NCBI GenBank assembly: GCA_036523395.1
Contig: DATDEH010000041.1
Span: 1 to 32,635 of the forward strand
DNA length: 32,635 bases
Origin: Candidatus Limnocylindria bacterium
Lineage (GTDB): Bacteria; Chloroflexota; Limnocylindria; P2-11E
Direction: 5' to 3'
Of the stretch, positions 21,944 to 29,247 are shown one piece after another (position 1 is the stretch's first letter; every line of letters starts with the position of its first letter). Both the position numbers and the translations under genes were made by a program. The notes beneath the pieces were generated by a model. That model was not told the origin of the DNA and searched no databases. It worked only from the letters and a program-made list of their open reading frames with translations.

Positions 21944-22902
21944 TAGGAGTACCGGATCCGCGGATCGAGGACGCCGTACAGGACGTCCGCGACCAGGTTG
22001 AACAGGACGACCAGCGTCGCGAAGATCAAGAGGATCGCGGCGACCACAGGCGTGTCGCCCTGACCGATCGAACGCACTAGGAGCTCGCCGATCCCGGGCA
22101 CGCGGAAGATCTGCTCGGTCACGATCGCGCCGCCGAACACGGCCGGTATCCCAAGAGCGACCAGCGTCACGACCGGGATGAGGCTATTGCGGAGGACGTG
22201 ACGTAGCACGACCAGACGTTCCTTGAGACCTTTCGCGCGTGCCGTTCGGACGTAGTCGAGCGGCAGGTGCTCGAGCATCTCCGCGCGCGTATAGCGCGCG
22301 ATCGTCGCGGTGTCGAAGAGCGCGAGCACGGTGATCGGCATGATCGACTGGCGTATCTGATCGCCCAGCGTGGACAGGCTCGTGATCTTCAGCGTCGAGT
22401 CGTAGATGAACGGCAGCCAGTGCAGCTTCACGCTGAAGATGATGATCAAGAGCAGACCCGTGAAGAACGTCGGCACCGAGAAGCCGATGAACGCGAAGGT
22501 GGTCGACAGATGGTCGAACACCGAATAGCGCCGCACGGCCGAGATCATCCCGATCGGGACCGCAAGCAGCACGCCGATCACGTACGCGACGCCGACGACC
22601 GCGAGGGTGTTCGGCAGCCGCTGCCAGATGAGATCCATGACCGGCGAGCGGCTCATGAACGAGTACCCGAAGTCGAGGTGCGCGATCGCGATGACCCACT
22701 TCACGTAACGGACGTGCCATGGCTGGTTGAGACCGAGCGACTCACGGATCCGCTCGCGGACCTCCGGCGGCACCCGCGGATCAGCCCCAAACGATGCGAG
22801 TGGATCGGTCGGCGCCAGCGCGAGGATCGCGTAGACGACGAAGCTGATGACGATGAGCGTCGGAATGGCGATGAGGAGCCGCCTCAGTACGTACCTACCC
22901 AC
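21943..22902 (-). CDS. ABC transporter permease, DppB/OppB type
   Basis: A 319-residue inner-membrane subunit. It starts MGRYVLRRLLIAIPTLIVIS, the usual first helix, then has a periplasmic loop with ADPRVPPEVRERIRESLGLNQP, the helix bundle, and the EAA loop LDYVRTARAKGLKERLVVLRHVLRNSLIPV for contact with the ATPase. It ends NLVADVLYGVLDPRIR, as the family does. The GTG start at 22902 has GAGGGG seven nt upstream. It pairs with the following DppC-type permease to form the channel. Confidence 0.94.
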   Translation of the reverse strand: MGRYVLRRLLIAIPTLIVISFVVYAILALAPTDPLASFGADPRVPPEVRERIRESLGLNQPWHVRYVKWVIAIAHLDFGYSFMSRSPVMDLIWQRLPNTLAVVGVAYVIGVLLAVPIGMISAVRRYSVFDHLSTTFAFIGFSVPTFFTGLLLIIIFSVKLHWLPFIYDSTLKITSLSTLGDQIRQSIMPITVLALFDTATIARYTRAEMLEHLPLDYVRTARAKGLKERLVVLRHVLRNSLIPVVTLVALGIPAVFGGAIVTEQIFRVPGIGELLVRSIGQGDTPVVAAILLIFATLVVLFNLVADVLYGVLDPRIRYS

Positions 22903-22937
22903 TCGTTAACCCCTCACGCCTTCCGGCCTCGAGGATC

Positions 22938-22977
22938 GGGTAGCGCGGTGGAGGTCTTCCACCGCACCACCCTACCC
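22938..22977 (-). promoter_or_regulatory. strong stem-loop between the binding-protein and permease genes
   Basis: A perfect 8-bp inner stem (GCGGTGGA / TCCACCGC, 22945-22952 and 22958-22965, 5-nt loop) is extended by an outer 6-bp stem (GGGTAG / CTACCC) with an internal asymmetry. No T-run follows on the minus strand. Such hairpins after binding-protein genes commonly protect the upstream mRNA from 3' exonucleases and keep the binding protein more abundant than the permeases. That role is inferred here. Confidence 0.6.
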
Positions 22978-22996
22978 CGTTCCTAGCCTGTGAAGG

Positions 22997-24769
22997 CTAC
23001 TTGCCGAAGTTCTGGACCGCGTACATCTCGGAGTCCCAGCCCGTCGGAACGACGTTCTTCAGGGTGTTTGAGATACCCGAGGTCACCTGCGTGCGTGTCA
23101 CGACCGGGATGATCACGACGTCCAAGATGAGGATGTCGTTCGCCTGCTTGAAGAGGGCGGCCCGCTTGGCCGGGTCCTTCTCCGTGCGCAGCTGATCGAT
23201 GACCGTGTCGTACGCCGGGTTCTGATAGCGGTTGTAGTTCGCGGAGTTCCAGTTGTTCGCGCTACCCGTCGCCTGCTTGCTGGTCCAGCCGTTGAGGTAG
23301 TTCGTGAAGTCCGGGTCACTGTTGTTCGTGAACATCTCGACGTCGGCCCAGAAGTGGTTCGCACCATCGGGCGAGGTGTTGGTGAAGAAGACGTCAGCAG
23401 GAACTGACTTGAGCTCGACCTTGAAGCCGGCCTTCTCCCAGTTCTGCTTCATGATGTCCTGCGTCTTCTGCCGCACCGCGTTGACCGTGGTCTGGTAGAC
23501 GATGTTCAGCTTGATGCCGCCCTTGGCGCGCACGTTGTCCGCGCCGAGCTTCCACCCAGCGTCGTCCAACAGCTTGCCCGCCGCGGTCGTGTCGAACTTA
23601 TTGCAGAAGTCGGTCGTGGCCGTGGACTCGAAGTCCGGCACGCCGGTCACGATGTTGCAGCCCGCCTTGCCGGCGAGGCCGTCACCGTAGATCTGCTGCG
23701 CGACGGTCTTGCGGTCGGTCGCCATCGCCAGCGCGGTCCGGACGGTCTTGCCATCCGGCCCGTTGAAGAACGGGTGCTTGGTGTCGGGCTCACCGCGCTT
23801 GGCCCCGAGCGATGCGCTCGGGTCCGAGAAGTTGAGCATGATGCGCTCGACGCTCGAGCCATAGACGGTGAGCAGCTTGCCCTTCGTGCTGGTGTCGGCC
23901 ATCGGCTTGAGGATGCCGGCCTCGACCTGAAGGTTCCACGCGTAGTCGACGTCGCCGGTCTGGAAGACCGCGCGCGCGGCTGACGGCGCGTCGCCGCCAC
24001 CCTTGAAGGTGACGCTCTTGAAGTACGGCTTGGTCGGCTCGCGGAACTGGTCGTTCATCTTGTAGGTGACGACGTCACCCGACTTGAAGGTGTCGACCAC
24101 GTACGGCCCGGTGCCGATCGGCTTGAGGTTGCCGGGCGCGTCCTTGAGCTTCTCGCCCTGGAACGCTTCGAACTGCTTCTTCTGAAGGATGTAGCAGCAG
24201 GTGCCGACGCCCCACTGGTAGATGTTCGGGTTCGGGGCGGCGTAGGTCACGACGACGGTGTTGGCGTCCTTCGCTACGACGGACTTCACACCCTCGGCCG
24301 CGTCCGACGTCGACACCGCCGTCTTCGGGTCCGCCATCAGGGAGAACGTGAACGCGACGTCGTCTGCGGTGAAGGCGGATCCATCGGACCACTTCACACC
24401 CTGCTTCAGCTTCCAGGTAACGGCCGTGAGGTCGGCGGACACGCCACCGTTCGCGACCGTCGGGATCTCCGCCGCAAGACCGTTCGCGAGCGGCTTCGCG
24501 TCAGGACCGTACGAAGCGAGCGGCTCGGTCACGAGTCGCGCGGCGTCGCTGTCCTTGGTGCCCGTCGCCAGGTGCGCGTTGAGGATCGTTGGCGCCTGCC
24601 AGTAGAGGATCTTCAGGTCATCGCCCGCGCCGCGCTTCGCAGCCGCGACGGTCGCCGACGGAGCGACTGTTCCCGATGCCGCAGGCGGTGTCGTTGACTG
24701 CCCACAGGCCGCAAGTGTCATAGTCGCGGCGGCCACAACAGCCGTCGCGCGTCGCCATTGGTTGGTCAT
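22997..24769 (-). CDS. ABC transporter substrate-binding lipoprotein (peptide/nickel family SBP_bac_5)
   Basis: A 590-residue extracytoplasmic solute receptor of the DppA/OppA cluster. Lipoprotein signal peptide: basic start MTNQWRR, hydrophobic core, lipobox LAAC with the lipid-bearing Cys at residue 22, then a Thr/Ser/Pro/Ala linker. The family signature appears as TWKLKQGVKWSDGSAFTADDVAFTF; KPIGTGPYVV and a C-terminal PVVTRTQV region also fit. Two Cys (VGTCCYI) in the middle are unusual. The likely ligand is an oligopeptide or similar small molecule; it cannot be specified. The ATG has AAGGA immediately before it and GGGAGG further upstream. Confidence 0.93.
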   Translation of the reverse strand: MTNQWRRATAVVAAATMTLAACGQSTTPPAASGTVAPSATVAAAKRGAGDDLKILYWQAPTILNAHLATGTKDSDAARLVTEPLASYGPDAKPLANGLAAEIPTVANGGVSADLTAVTWKLKQGVKWSDGSAFTADDVAFTFSLMADPKTAVSTSDAAEGVKSVVAKDANTVVVTYAAPNPNIYQWGVGTCCYILQKKQFEAFQGEKLKDAPGNLKPIGTGPYVVDTFKSGDVVTYKMNDQFREPTKPYFKSVTFKGGGDAPSAARAVFQTGDVDYAWNLQVEAGILKPMADTSTKGKLLTVYGSSVERIMLNFSDPSASLGAKRGEPDTKHPFFNGPDGKTVRTALAMATDRKTVAQQIYGDGLAGKAGCNIVTGVPDFESTATTDFCNKFDTTAAGKLLDDAGWKLGADNVRAKGGIKLNIVYQTTVNAVRQKTQDIMKQNWEKAGFKVELKSVPADVFFTNTSPDGANHFWADVEMFTNNSDPDFTNYLNGWTSKQATGSANNWNSANYNRYQNPAYDTVIDQLRTEKDPAKRAALFKQANDILILDVVIIPVVTRTQVTSGISNTLKNVVPTGWDSEMYAVQNFGK

Positions 24770-24806
24770 TCCTTGTTCGTACCTCCCACGCCTTCTCGCA
24801 ATCCCG

Positions 24807-24834
24807 CATCGCGGAACGACCCGCGATGTTCCGC
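24807..24834 (-). promoter_or_regulatory. alternative hairpins in the leader of the binding-protein gene
   Basis: Two overlapping perfect inverted repeats lie 38-65 nt upstream of the start codon: CATCGCGG / CCGCGATG (24807-24814 and 24821-24828, 6-nt loop) and GCGGAAC / GTTCCGC (24811-24817 and 24828-24834, 10-nt loop). They share bases, so only one can form at a time. This could be an operator for a dimeric repressor or an RNA switch; there is no T-run. Confidence 0.5.
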
Positions 24835-24886
24835 AGGCTACCCTCGTACCACTTTTAGAGCAAGGCGGTTCGGTCTGGACTTGGCC

Positions 24887-27295
24887 CTAGGCGCGGATGG
24901 TGGCGCCGAGTTGGTGCAGCACGCGGCCCTCGATCCGCTTCAGGGTGCGGTCGACATCGGCCTCGGTCAGCGTGCTGTCAGGCGACCTCAGGACGAGGCG
25001 GACGGCGAAGGACTTCTTGCCCGCGCCGACCTGCGGCCCGCGATAGACGTCCAGGAGGGTGATGGACTCGACCAAAGCTTTGCCGGCAGCCCGAATGGCC
25101 TCGTCGACCGTCGAGTAGGCCGTCGCCTCGTCCACGACCAGGGCGAGATCGCGGATGGCCGCGGGGTAACGTGACGGTGGGGTAACGCTCGTCGGGGCAA
25201 CGCGCTCGAGCAGCGCGGCAACGTCGAGCTCCGCGACGAACGTCTCCGCCGGAAGCTCCCAGAGGTCCGCGACGCGCGGATCGAGCTGTCCCCAGGTGAC
25301 GACATCTCGGTCGGGCGAGCCGCGTCGCTCCGAGCGTCCGGGGTGAAGACCTGGTGCGCCCGGCTGCGCAGCACCGGGTTCGGCGATGCGCAGCTTCGCA
25401 AGAGCCCCGCTGATGACGGCCTTCATGTCGCCGACATCGGCATCGCGGGCCGGAGCGACCCAGCTATCCGGCTGTGCTTCGCCCGCAATGACGACGGCCG
25501 CGATCGAACGCTCCTCGGGCAGATCGTTCTTGCGCGGTAGATAGACAGGCGCGATCTCGAAGATGCCGACGCCACCCTGGTGTCGAAGGTTGCGCCGCGT
25601 GGTGTCGAGCATGCTCGGTCGCAGCGTCGGCCGGGCCACCGATTGCGACACAGTCGTTGGGTTCTGGATGCGCAGCGGCTCCGGTGCGATGGGCGACCCG
25701 TCGGCAGTGAGACGGCCGAGCCACGCCGGATCGATAAGCGAATACGACACCGTCTCCTGCAGACCCATGCCGATGAGCGCGTCGCGGAGACGCTCGCGGA
25801 ACTCCTCCAGTGGGTGCGGCTCGACGAGAGGAAGGGGCCCGTCGGGCAGGTGCACCGGAAGACGGTCATAACCGACGATACGCGCGACCTCCTCGATGAG
25901 GTCCTCGGGTATCTCGATGTCCGTGCGGACCGCAGGGGGTCGGGCGACGAGCGCGTCGTCGGCCTGCGTGGCAGCGAAACCGAGGCGCTGGAGCGCCCCG
26001 ATCGCTTCGTCGCGGGTGACTTCCATGCCGAGATGACGCGCGAACTTGGCGAACGGGATGCGGACCTCGCTCTGGGGGCGCGGACGCGGATATCGATCGA
26101 CGGTGCCGGTGTGCTTTGCGCCGGCGTGCTCTCGCAAGAGCGCGATGGCTCGCGCCAGCGCGATCGGCACGAGGTCCGGACTGAGCTGCCACGAAAAACG
26201 CCGGGCGGCCGCACTCCCGGACGACCCGCGCAGGCCGAGCTTCGTCGACGTCGGACCGATGCTTCGCGGATCGAACGACGCGCACTCGAGTGCGACCGTG
26301 GTCGTGTCGGGGCGGATCTCCGAGTCCTCGCCGCCCATGATCCCGGCGATGCCGAGGCTGCGCTCTTCGTCGGCGATGACGAGCGTGCCTTCAGGCAACG
26401 CGCGGTCGACGCCGTCGAGCGTCTTCAGGTGCTCGCCCTGGCGGGCCTGCCGCGCCACGAGCGCGCCGCCCTTGACTTGACGCAGGTCGTACGCGTGAAG
26501 CGGCTGCCCGAGCTCGAGCATCACGTAGTTGGTGATGTCGACGACGTTCGAGATCGGGCGCATGCCCGCGGCGATGAGGCGTTGCTGCATCCACACGGGC
26601 GACGGGCCGATATGGATGTTGTCGAGGCGCGCGGCGGCAAATCTCGGGCACGCGACCGCGTCCTCGATGCGGACATCGAGACCTTTCGGTGCGTCCTTGC
26701 CGAGCGGGTCGCCCGCGGGCTCCCGCAGCTTCTGGTCGAGCAGCGCGGAGACCTCGCGCGCGATGCCGACGATTCCCAGGCAGTCGGGTCGGTTCGGCTG
26801 CACCTCGAGGAGCAGCACGGTCTCGCCCAACACCTCGGACAGCGGTGCACCAACGCGGAGCTTGTCGTCGAGGAGAAGGATGCCGTCATGGTCCTCGCCG
26901 ATGCCGAGCTCCTTCTCCGACATGACCATGCCCTCGCTCTTGATCCCGCGCACGTCCTTCGGCTTCATGACCGCGCTCTCGCCGGTGTGCCCATCGATGT
27001 ACCGCGCGCCGATCTCGCCGTAGGCGACGATCGCGCCAGGCTTCAGGTTCGTCGCGCCGGTGACGACCTGCTTCCGGCGACCGTCGCCGTACTCGACCGT
27101 CGCGAGCTGCAGCTTGTCGGCGTTGGGATGCTTCGCGAGCTCCGCGACGCGACCGACCCAGATCTTGTCCCACGCCTTCCGCTCGATGCCCTTCAACTCG
27201 GTGCCGGACATGTGGAGACGGTGCCCGAGATCGTCGACCGGGACGGTCACGTCGACGTACTCGCGCAGCCACGACAGCGGCACCCGGATCAGCAT
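24887..27295 (-). CDS. pheT: phenylalanyl-tRNA synthetase beta subunit
   Basis: An 802-residue beta chain of the (alpha-beta)2 PheRS. Domains in order: N-terminal MLIRVPLSWLREYVDV, EMAP-like tRNA-binding domain (about 40-150, HPNADKLQLATVEYG), the B3/B4 editing domain (about 210-370, hydrolyses mischarged Tyr-tRNA-Phe; ISNVVDITNYVMLELGQPLHAYD), B5 (about 395-465), the catalytic-like core and a C-terminal anticodon-binding FDX-ACB domain (about 708-802, SRYPAAIRDLALVVDEATAY). The length is normal. The ATG directly abuts the pheS stop (TAGATG), so the two subunits are co-translated. It is under control of the T-box upstream of pheS. Confidence 0.97.
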   Translation of the reverse strand: MLIRVPLSWLREYVDVTVPVDDLGHRLHMSGTELKGIERKAWDKIWVGRVAELAKHPNADKLQLATVEYGDGRRKQVVTGATNLKPGAIVAYGEIGARYIDGHTGESAVMKPKDVRGIKSEGMVMSEKELGIGEDHDGILLLDDKLRVGAPLSEVLGETVLLLEVQPNRPDCLGIVGIAREVSALLDQKLREPAGDPLGKDAPKGLDVRIEDAVACPRFAAARLDNIHIGPSPVWMQQRLIAAGMRPISNVVDITNYVMLELGQPLHAYDLRQVKGGALVARQARQGEHLKTLDGVDRALPEGTLVIADEERSLGIAGIMGGEDSEIRPDTTTVALECASFDPRSIGPTSTKLGLRGSSGSAAARRFSWQLSPDLVPIALARAIALLREHAGAKHTGTVDRYPRPRPQSEVRIPFAKFARHLGMEVTRDEAIGALQRLGFAATQADDALVARPPAVRTDIEIPEDLIEEVARIVGYDRLPVHLPDGPLPLVEPHPLEEFRERLRDALIGMGLQETVSYSLIDPAWLGRLTADGSPIAPEPLRIQNPTTVSQSVARPTLRPSMLDTTRRNLRHQGGVGIFEIAPVYLPRKNDLPEERSIAAVVIAGEAQPDSWVAPARDADVGDMKAVISGALAKLRIAEPGAAQPGAPGLHPGRSERRGSPDRDVVTWGQLDPRVADLWELPAETFVAELDVAALLERVAPTSVTPPSRYPAAIRDLALVVDEATAYSTVDEAIRAAGKALVESITLLDVYRGPQVGAGKKSFAVRLVLRSPDSTLTEADVDRTLKRIEGRVLHQLGATIRA

Positions 27296-28351
27296 CTAGA
27301 AGCTCTCCAGGAAGCGAAGGTCGTTCTGTGAGAACAGACGGATGTCGGGCGTGCCGGACATCACCATGGCGAGTCGCTCTATCCCGCCGCCGAACGCGAA
27401 GCCCTGATAGCGCTCGGGGTCGTATCCCACGCGCCGCAGAACGTCTGGATGGACCATGCCGCAGCCCGCGGCTTCGATCCAGCCGTCGCCACCGCAGGTA
27501 TGGCACTGCGGGTCCTTGCCTTCACAGATCACGCATGAGAAGGCGATCTCGGCTGAGGGTTCAGTGAACGGGAAGTAGTCCGGCCGGAAACGCAGATTGC
27601 TCTTGGTGCCGAAGATCTGCCGCGCGAACGAGTAGAGGACGCCCTTCAGGTCGGCCATCGTCAGCTTCTCGTCGATGGCGAGTCCCTCGTACTGGTGAAG
27701 GATGCTCTCGTGGATCGCGTCGGTCGCCTCGTACCGGTAACAGCGGCCCGGGATGATGACGCGGATGGGCGGCTTGCGCTGCTCCATGATCCGGACCTGC
27801 ATCGGTGAGGTGTGGGTCCGCCCGAGCAGCGGCTTCGTGGGGTCGTCGCCGAGCGGATTCGACACCCACAGCGTGTCCCACTTCTCGCGCGCGGGATGCC
27901 CCGGCGGGATGTTGAGCGCTTCGAAGTTGTAGTAGTCGGTCTCGATCTCGGGCCCCTCGACCGTCTCGAAGCCCATCGTCGCGAAGACGCGCGAAACCTC
28001 GCGGATCGTCGCGGTCACCGGATGCAGGCGTCCGATGCGGACGGGCCGGCCGGGGAGCGAGAGGTCGACGCGGTCCCGAAGGCCGCTGTCGATCGACGCG
28101 CTGTGGAGCGCTGTGCCGCGGCTTTCGAGCGCGGCCTCGATGCGCGCCTTCGCTTCGTTCACCGCTGCGCCGTAGGCTGGCTTGTCCTTCGCCGCGAGCG
28201 TCGCGATCTGTTTGGTCGCCTGCGTGACCTCGCCGTCTTTGCGACCGAGGTACTTCACTCGCGCCGACTCGAGCGCGGCATCATCCACGGCAGTGGCGAT
28301 CTCCGCCACCGCGCGGTCCGCCAGCGTTCTTAGGTCCTGCGGCCCCGCCAT
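27296..28351 (-). CDS. pheS: phenylalanyl-tRNA synthetase alpha subunit
   Basis: A 351-residue class II synthetase subunit holding the active site that charges tRNA-Phe. It has an N-terminal coiled coil (1-90, includes KYLGRKDGEVTQ), then LHPVTATIREVSRVFATMGFE, motif 2 GRCYRYEATDAIHESILHQYEG and motif 3 GFAFGGGIERLAMV. A Cys-rich insert with CVIC and CHTC pairs before GWIEAAG looks like a zinc knuckle, as in some bacterial PheS. The ATG at 28351 is chosen by GGGAGAG upstream and its place right after the T-box terminator; the longer open frame reads into the leader. Confidence 0.97.
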   Translation of the reverse strand: MAGPQDLRTLADRAVAEIATAVDDAALESARVKYLGRKDGEVTQATKQIATLAAKDKPAYGAAVNEAKARIEAALESRGTALHSASIDSGLRDRVDLSLPGRPVRIGRLHPVTATIREVSRVFATMGFETVEGPEIETDYYNFEALNIPPGHPAREKWDTLWVSNPLGDDPTKPLLGRTHTSPMQVRIMEQRKPPIRVIIPGRCYRYEATDAIHESILHQYEGLAIDEKLTMADLKGVLYSFARQIFGTKSNLRFRPDYFPFTEPSAEIAFSCVICEGKDPQCHTCGGDGWIEAAGCGMVHPDVLRRVGYDPERYQGFAFGGGIERLAMVMSGTPDIRLFSQNDLRFLESF

Positions 28352-28360
28352 ATCTCTCCC

Positions 28361-28416
28361 AAACAAGAAAGCCCGCGCTCGCTCGTGTGCTCTCGCACAC
28401 CGGGACGAAGGCGGGC
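28361..28416 (-). terminator. T-box-controlled intrinsic terminator
   Basis: On the minus strand GCCCGC (28416-28411) pairs with GCGGGC (28376-28371), enclosing an inner hairpin GTGTGC/GCACAC, and TTTCTTGTTT (28370-28361) follows. The upstream arm lies next to the TGGTACCGCGG bulge sequence, so tRNA binding there would favour the antiterminator. The pheS Shine-Dalgarno begins directly after the T-run. Confidence 0.85.
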
Positions 28417-28610
28417 CTCCGCGGTACCACCCGATCTCCCACCGGCACGCGGCCGATGGACACTCGTGGGGAGCGCTATCGGGCTCCACCCGGATGCGCT
28501 TTTCTGCGCATCGGCTCCGGAGCGAATTCCCGCGTTCCGTGTCGCTGCGGGCTTTCAGTCACGACCCGCATTCCCTGTGCGACGTTTACGCGGTACTGGT
28601 CTCCCTCGAC
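28361..28610 (-). promoter_or_regulatory. T-box leader sensing uncharged tRNA-Phe, upstream of pheST
   Basis: Read on the minus strand, Stem I can be folded by eye. GGGAG pairs with CTCC at the base. The specifier loop has the loop-E bases AGTA (28597-28594) facing GAA (28529-28527), with the specifier TTC (Phe) at 28526-28524 and a purine after it. Above are paired CCGCGT/ACGCGG, GTCGC/GCGAC and TGCGGG/CCCGCA. A further hairpin GATGCGC/GCGCATC follows. The T-box signature GGGTGGTACCGCGG is at 28432-28419; its TGGT complements the tRNA-Phe ACCA end. A terminator follows. The leader begins immediately after the rplT stop and ends 10 nt before pheS. Confidence 0.93.
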
Positions 28611-28614
28611 GCCT

Positions 28615-28986
28615 CTATGAGCTGGCTCTGTCGGCTTTCTTCGTGTTCACCAAGTCGAGATAGTGCCGGAACACCTTTGGATCGCGGACTGCCATGTCCG
28701 CGAGGACCTTGCGGTCGAGCTGGACGCCCGCGCTCCGCATGGCGGCCATGAGCCGGCTATACGAGACGCCGGACTCGCGCGACGCCGCGTTGATGCGTGC
28801 GATCCAGAGCGAGCGGAACTGCGTCTTCCGCTTGCGGCGATCGCGGTAGGCGTAGTTCAGCGCGTGGAGCGCGGCCTCGCGCGCAGGACGGACGAGCTTG
28901 TGTTTCGCCCCGCGGCGGCCTTCTGCGGCGCTCAGGAGCTTCTTGTGCTTCTTGTGGGCGGCGACCCCGCGCTTTATCCGTGTCAT
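28615..28986 (-). CDS. rplT: 50S ribosomal protein L20
   Basis: A 123-residue, very basic protein needed for early 50S assembly. It starts MTRIKRGVAAHKKHKKLLSAAEG and has LWIARINAASRESGVSYSRLM; the C-terminal NTKKADRASS is a little longer than average. The ATG at 28986 has AGGAG upstream, 8 nt after rpmI. In other bacteria L20 represses infC-rpmI-rplT translation through a leader structure; no such leader was recognised here. Confidence 0.98.
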   Translation of the reverse strand: MTRIKRGVAAHKKHKKLLSAAEGRRGAKHKLVRPAREAALHALNYAYRDRRKRKTQFRSLWIARINAASRESGVSYSRLMAAMRSAGVQLDRKVLADMAVRDPKVFRHYLDLVNTKKADRASS

Positions 28987-28994
28987 GCCTTCTC

Positions 28995-29201
28995 CTACTT
29001 CCCTACGAGGTGCGGCAGCATCTTGCGGATCAGCCTCAGGTCCCCGCGGGCCACGAGCGCCTTGCCGGCGTGCGCCCGCTTCCGGCGGGGCGACTTGTGC
29101 GCGTTGAGGTGGCCCTTGTACGCCTTCATGCGCATGAGCTTGCCGCGCCCGCTCGCAACGAAGCGCTTCTTGGCGCCGCTATGGCTCTTGATCTTGGGCA
29201 C
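28995..29201 (-). CDS. rpmI: 50S ribosomal protein L35
   Basis: 68 residues, basic, beginning MPKIKSHSGAKKRFVASGRGK with the conserved RRKRAHAGKALV and a C-terminal RLIRKMLPHLVGK. The start is GTG at 29201, with GAGGAGG about 10 nt upstream. It lies between infC (46-nt gap) and rplT (8-nt gap) in the standard order. Confidence 0.97.
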   Translation of the reverse strand: MPKIKSHSGAKKRFVASGRGKLMRMKAYKGHLNAHKSPRRKRAHAGKALVARGDLRLIRKMLPHLVGK

Positions 29202-29247
29202 GACGGGATGGCCTCCTCGCGCGAAGTGTGAACGCGAATTGTACCGG

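Noticed and set aside
25580-27331. A 583-codon open frame on the plus strand
   Set aside because: Antisense to pheT and the end of pheS; same composition artefact.
28524-28529. GAATTC palindrome in the pheS leader as a protein-binding site
   Set aside because: It is explained as the loop-E GAA followed by the TTC specifier of the T-box.
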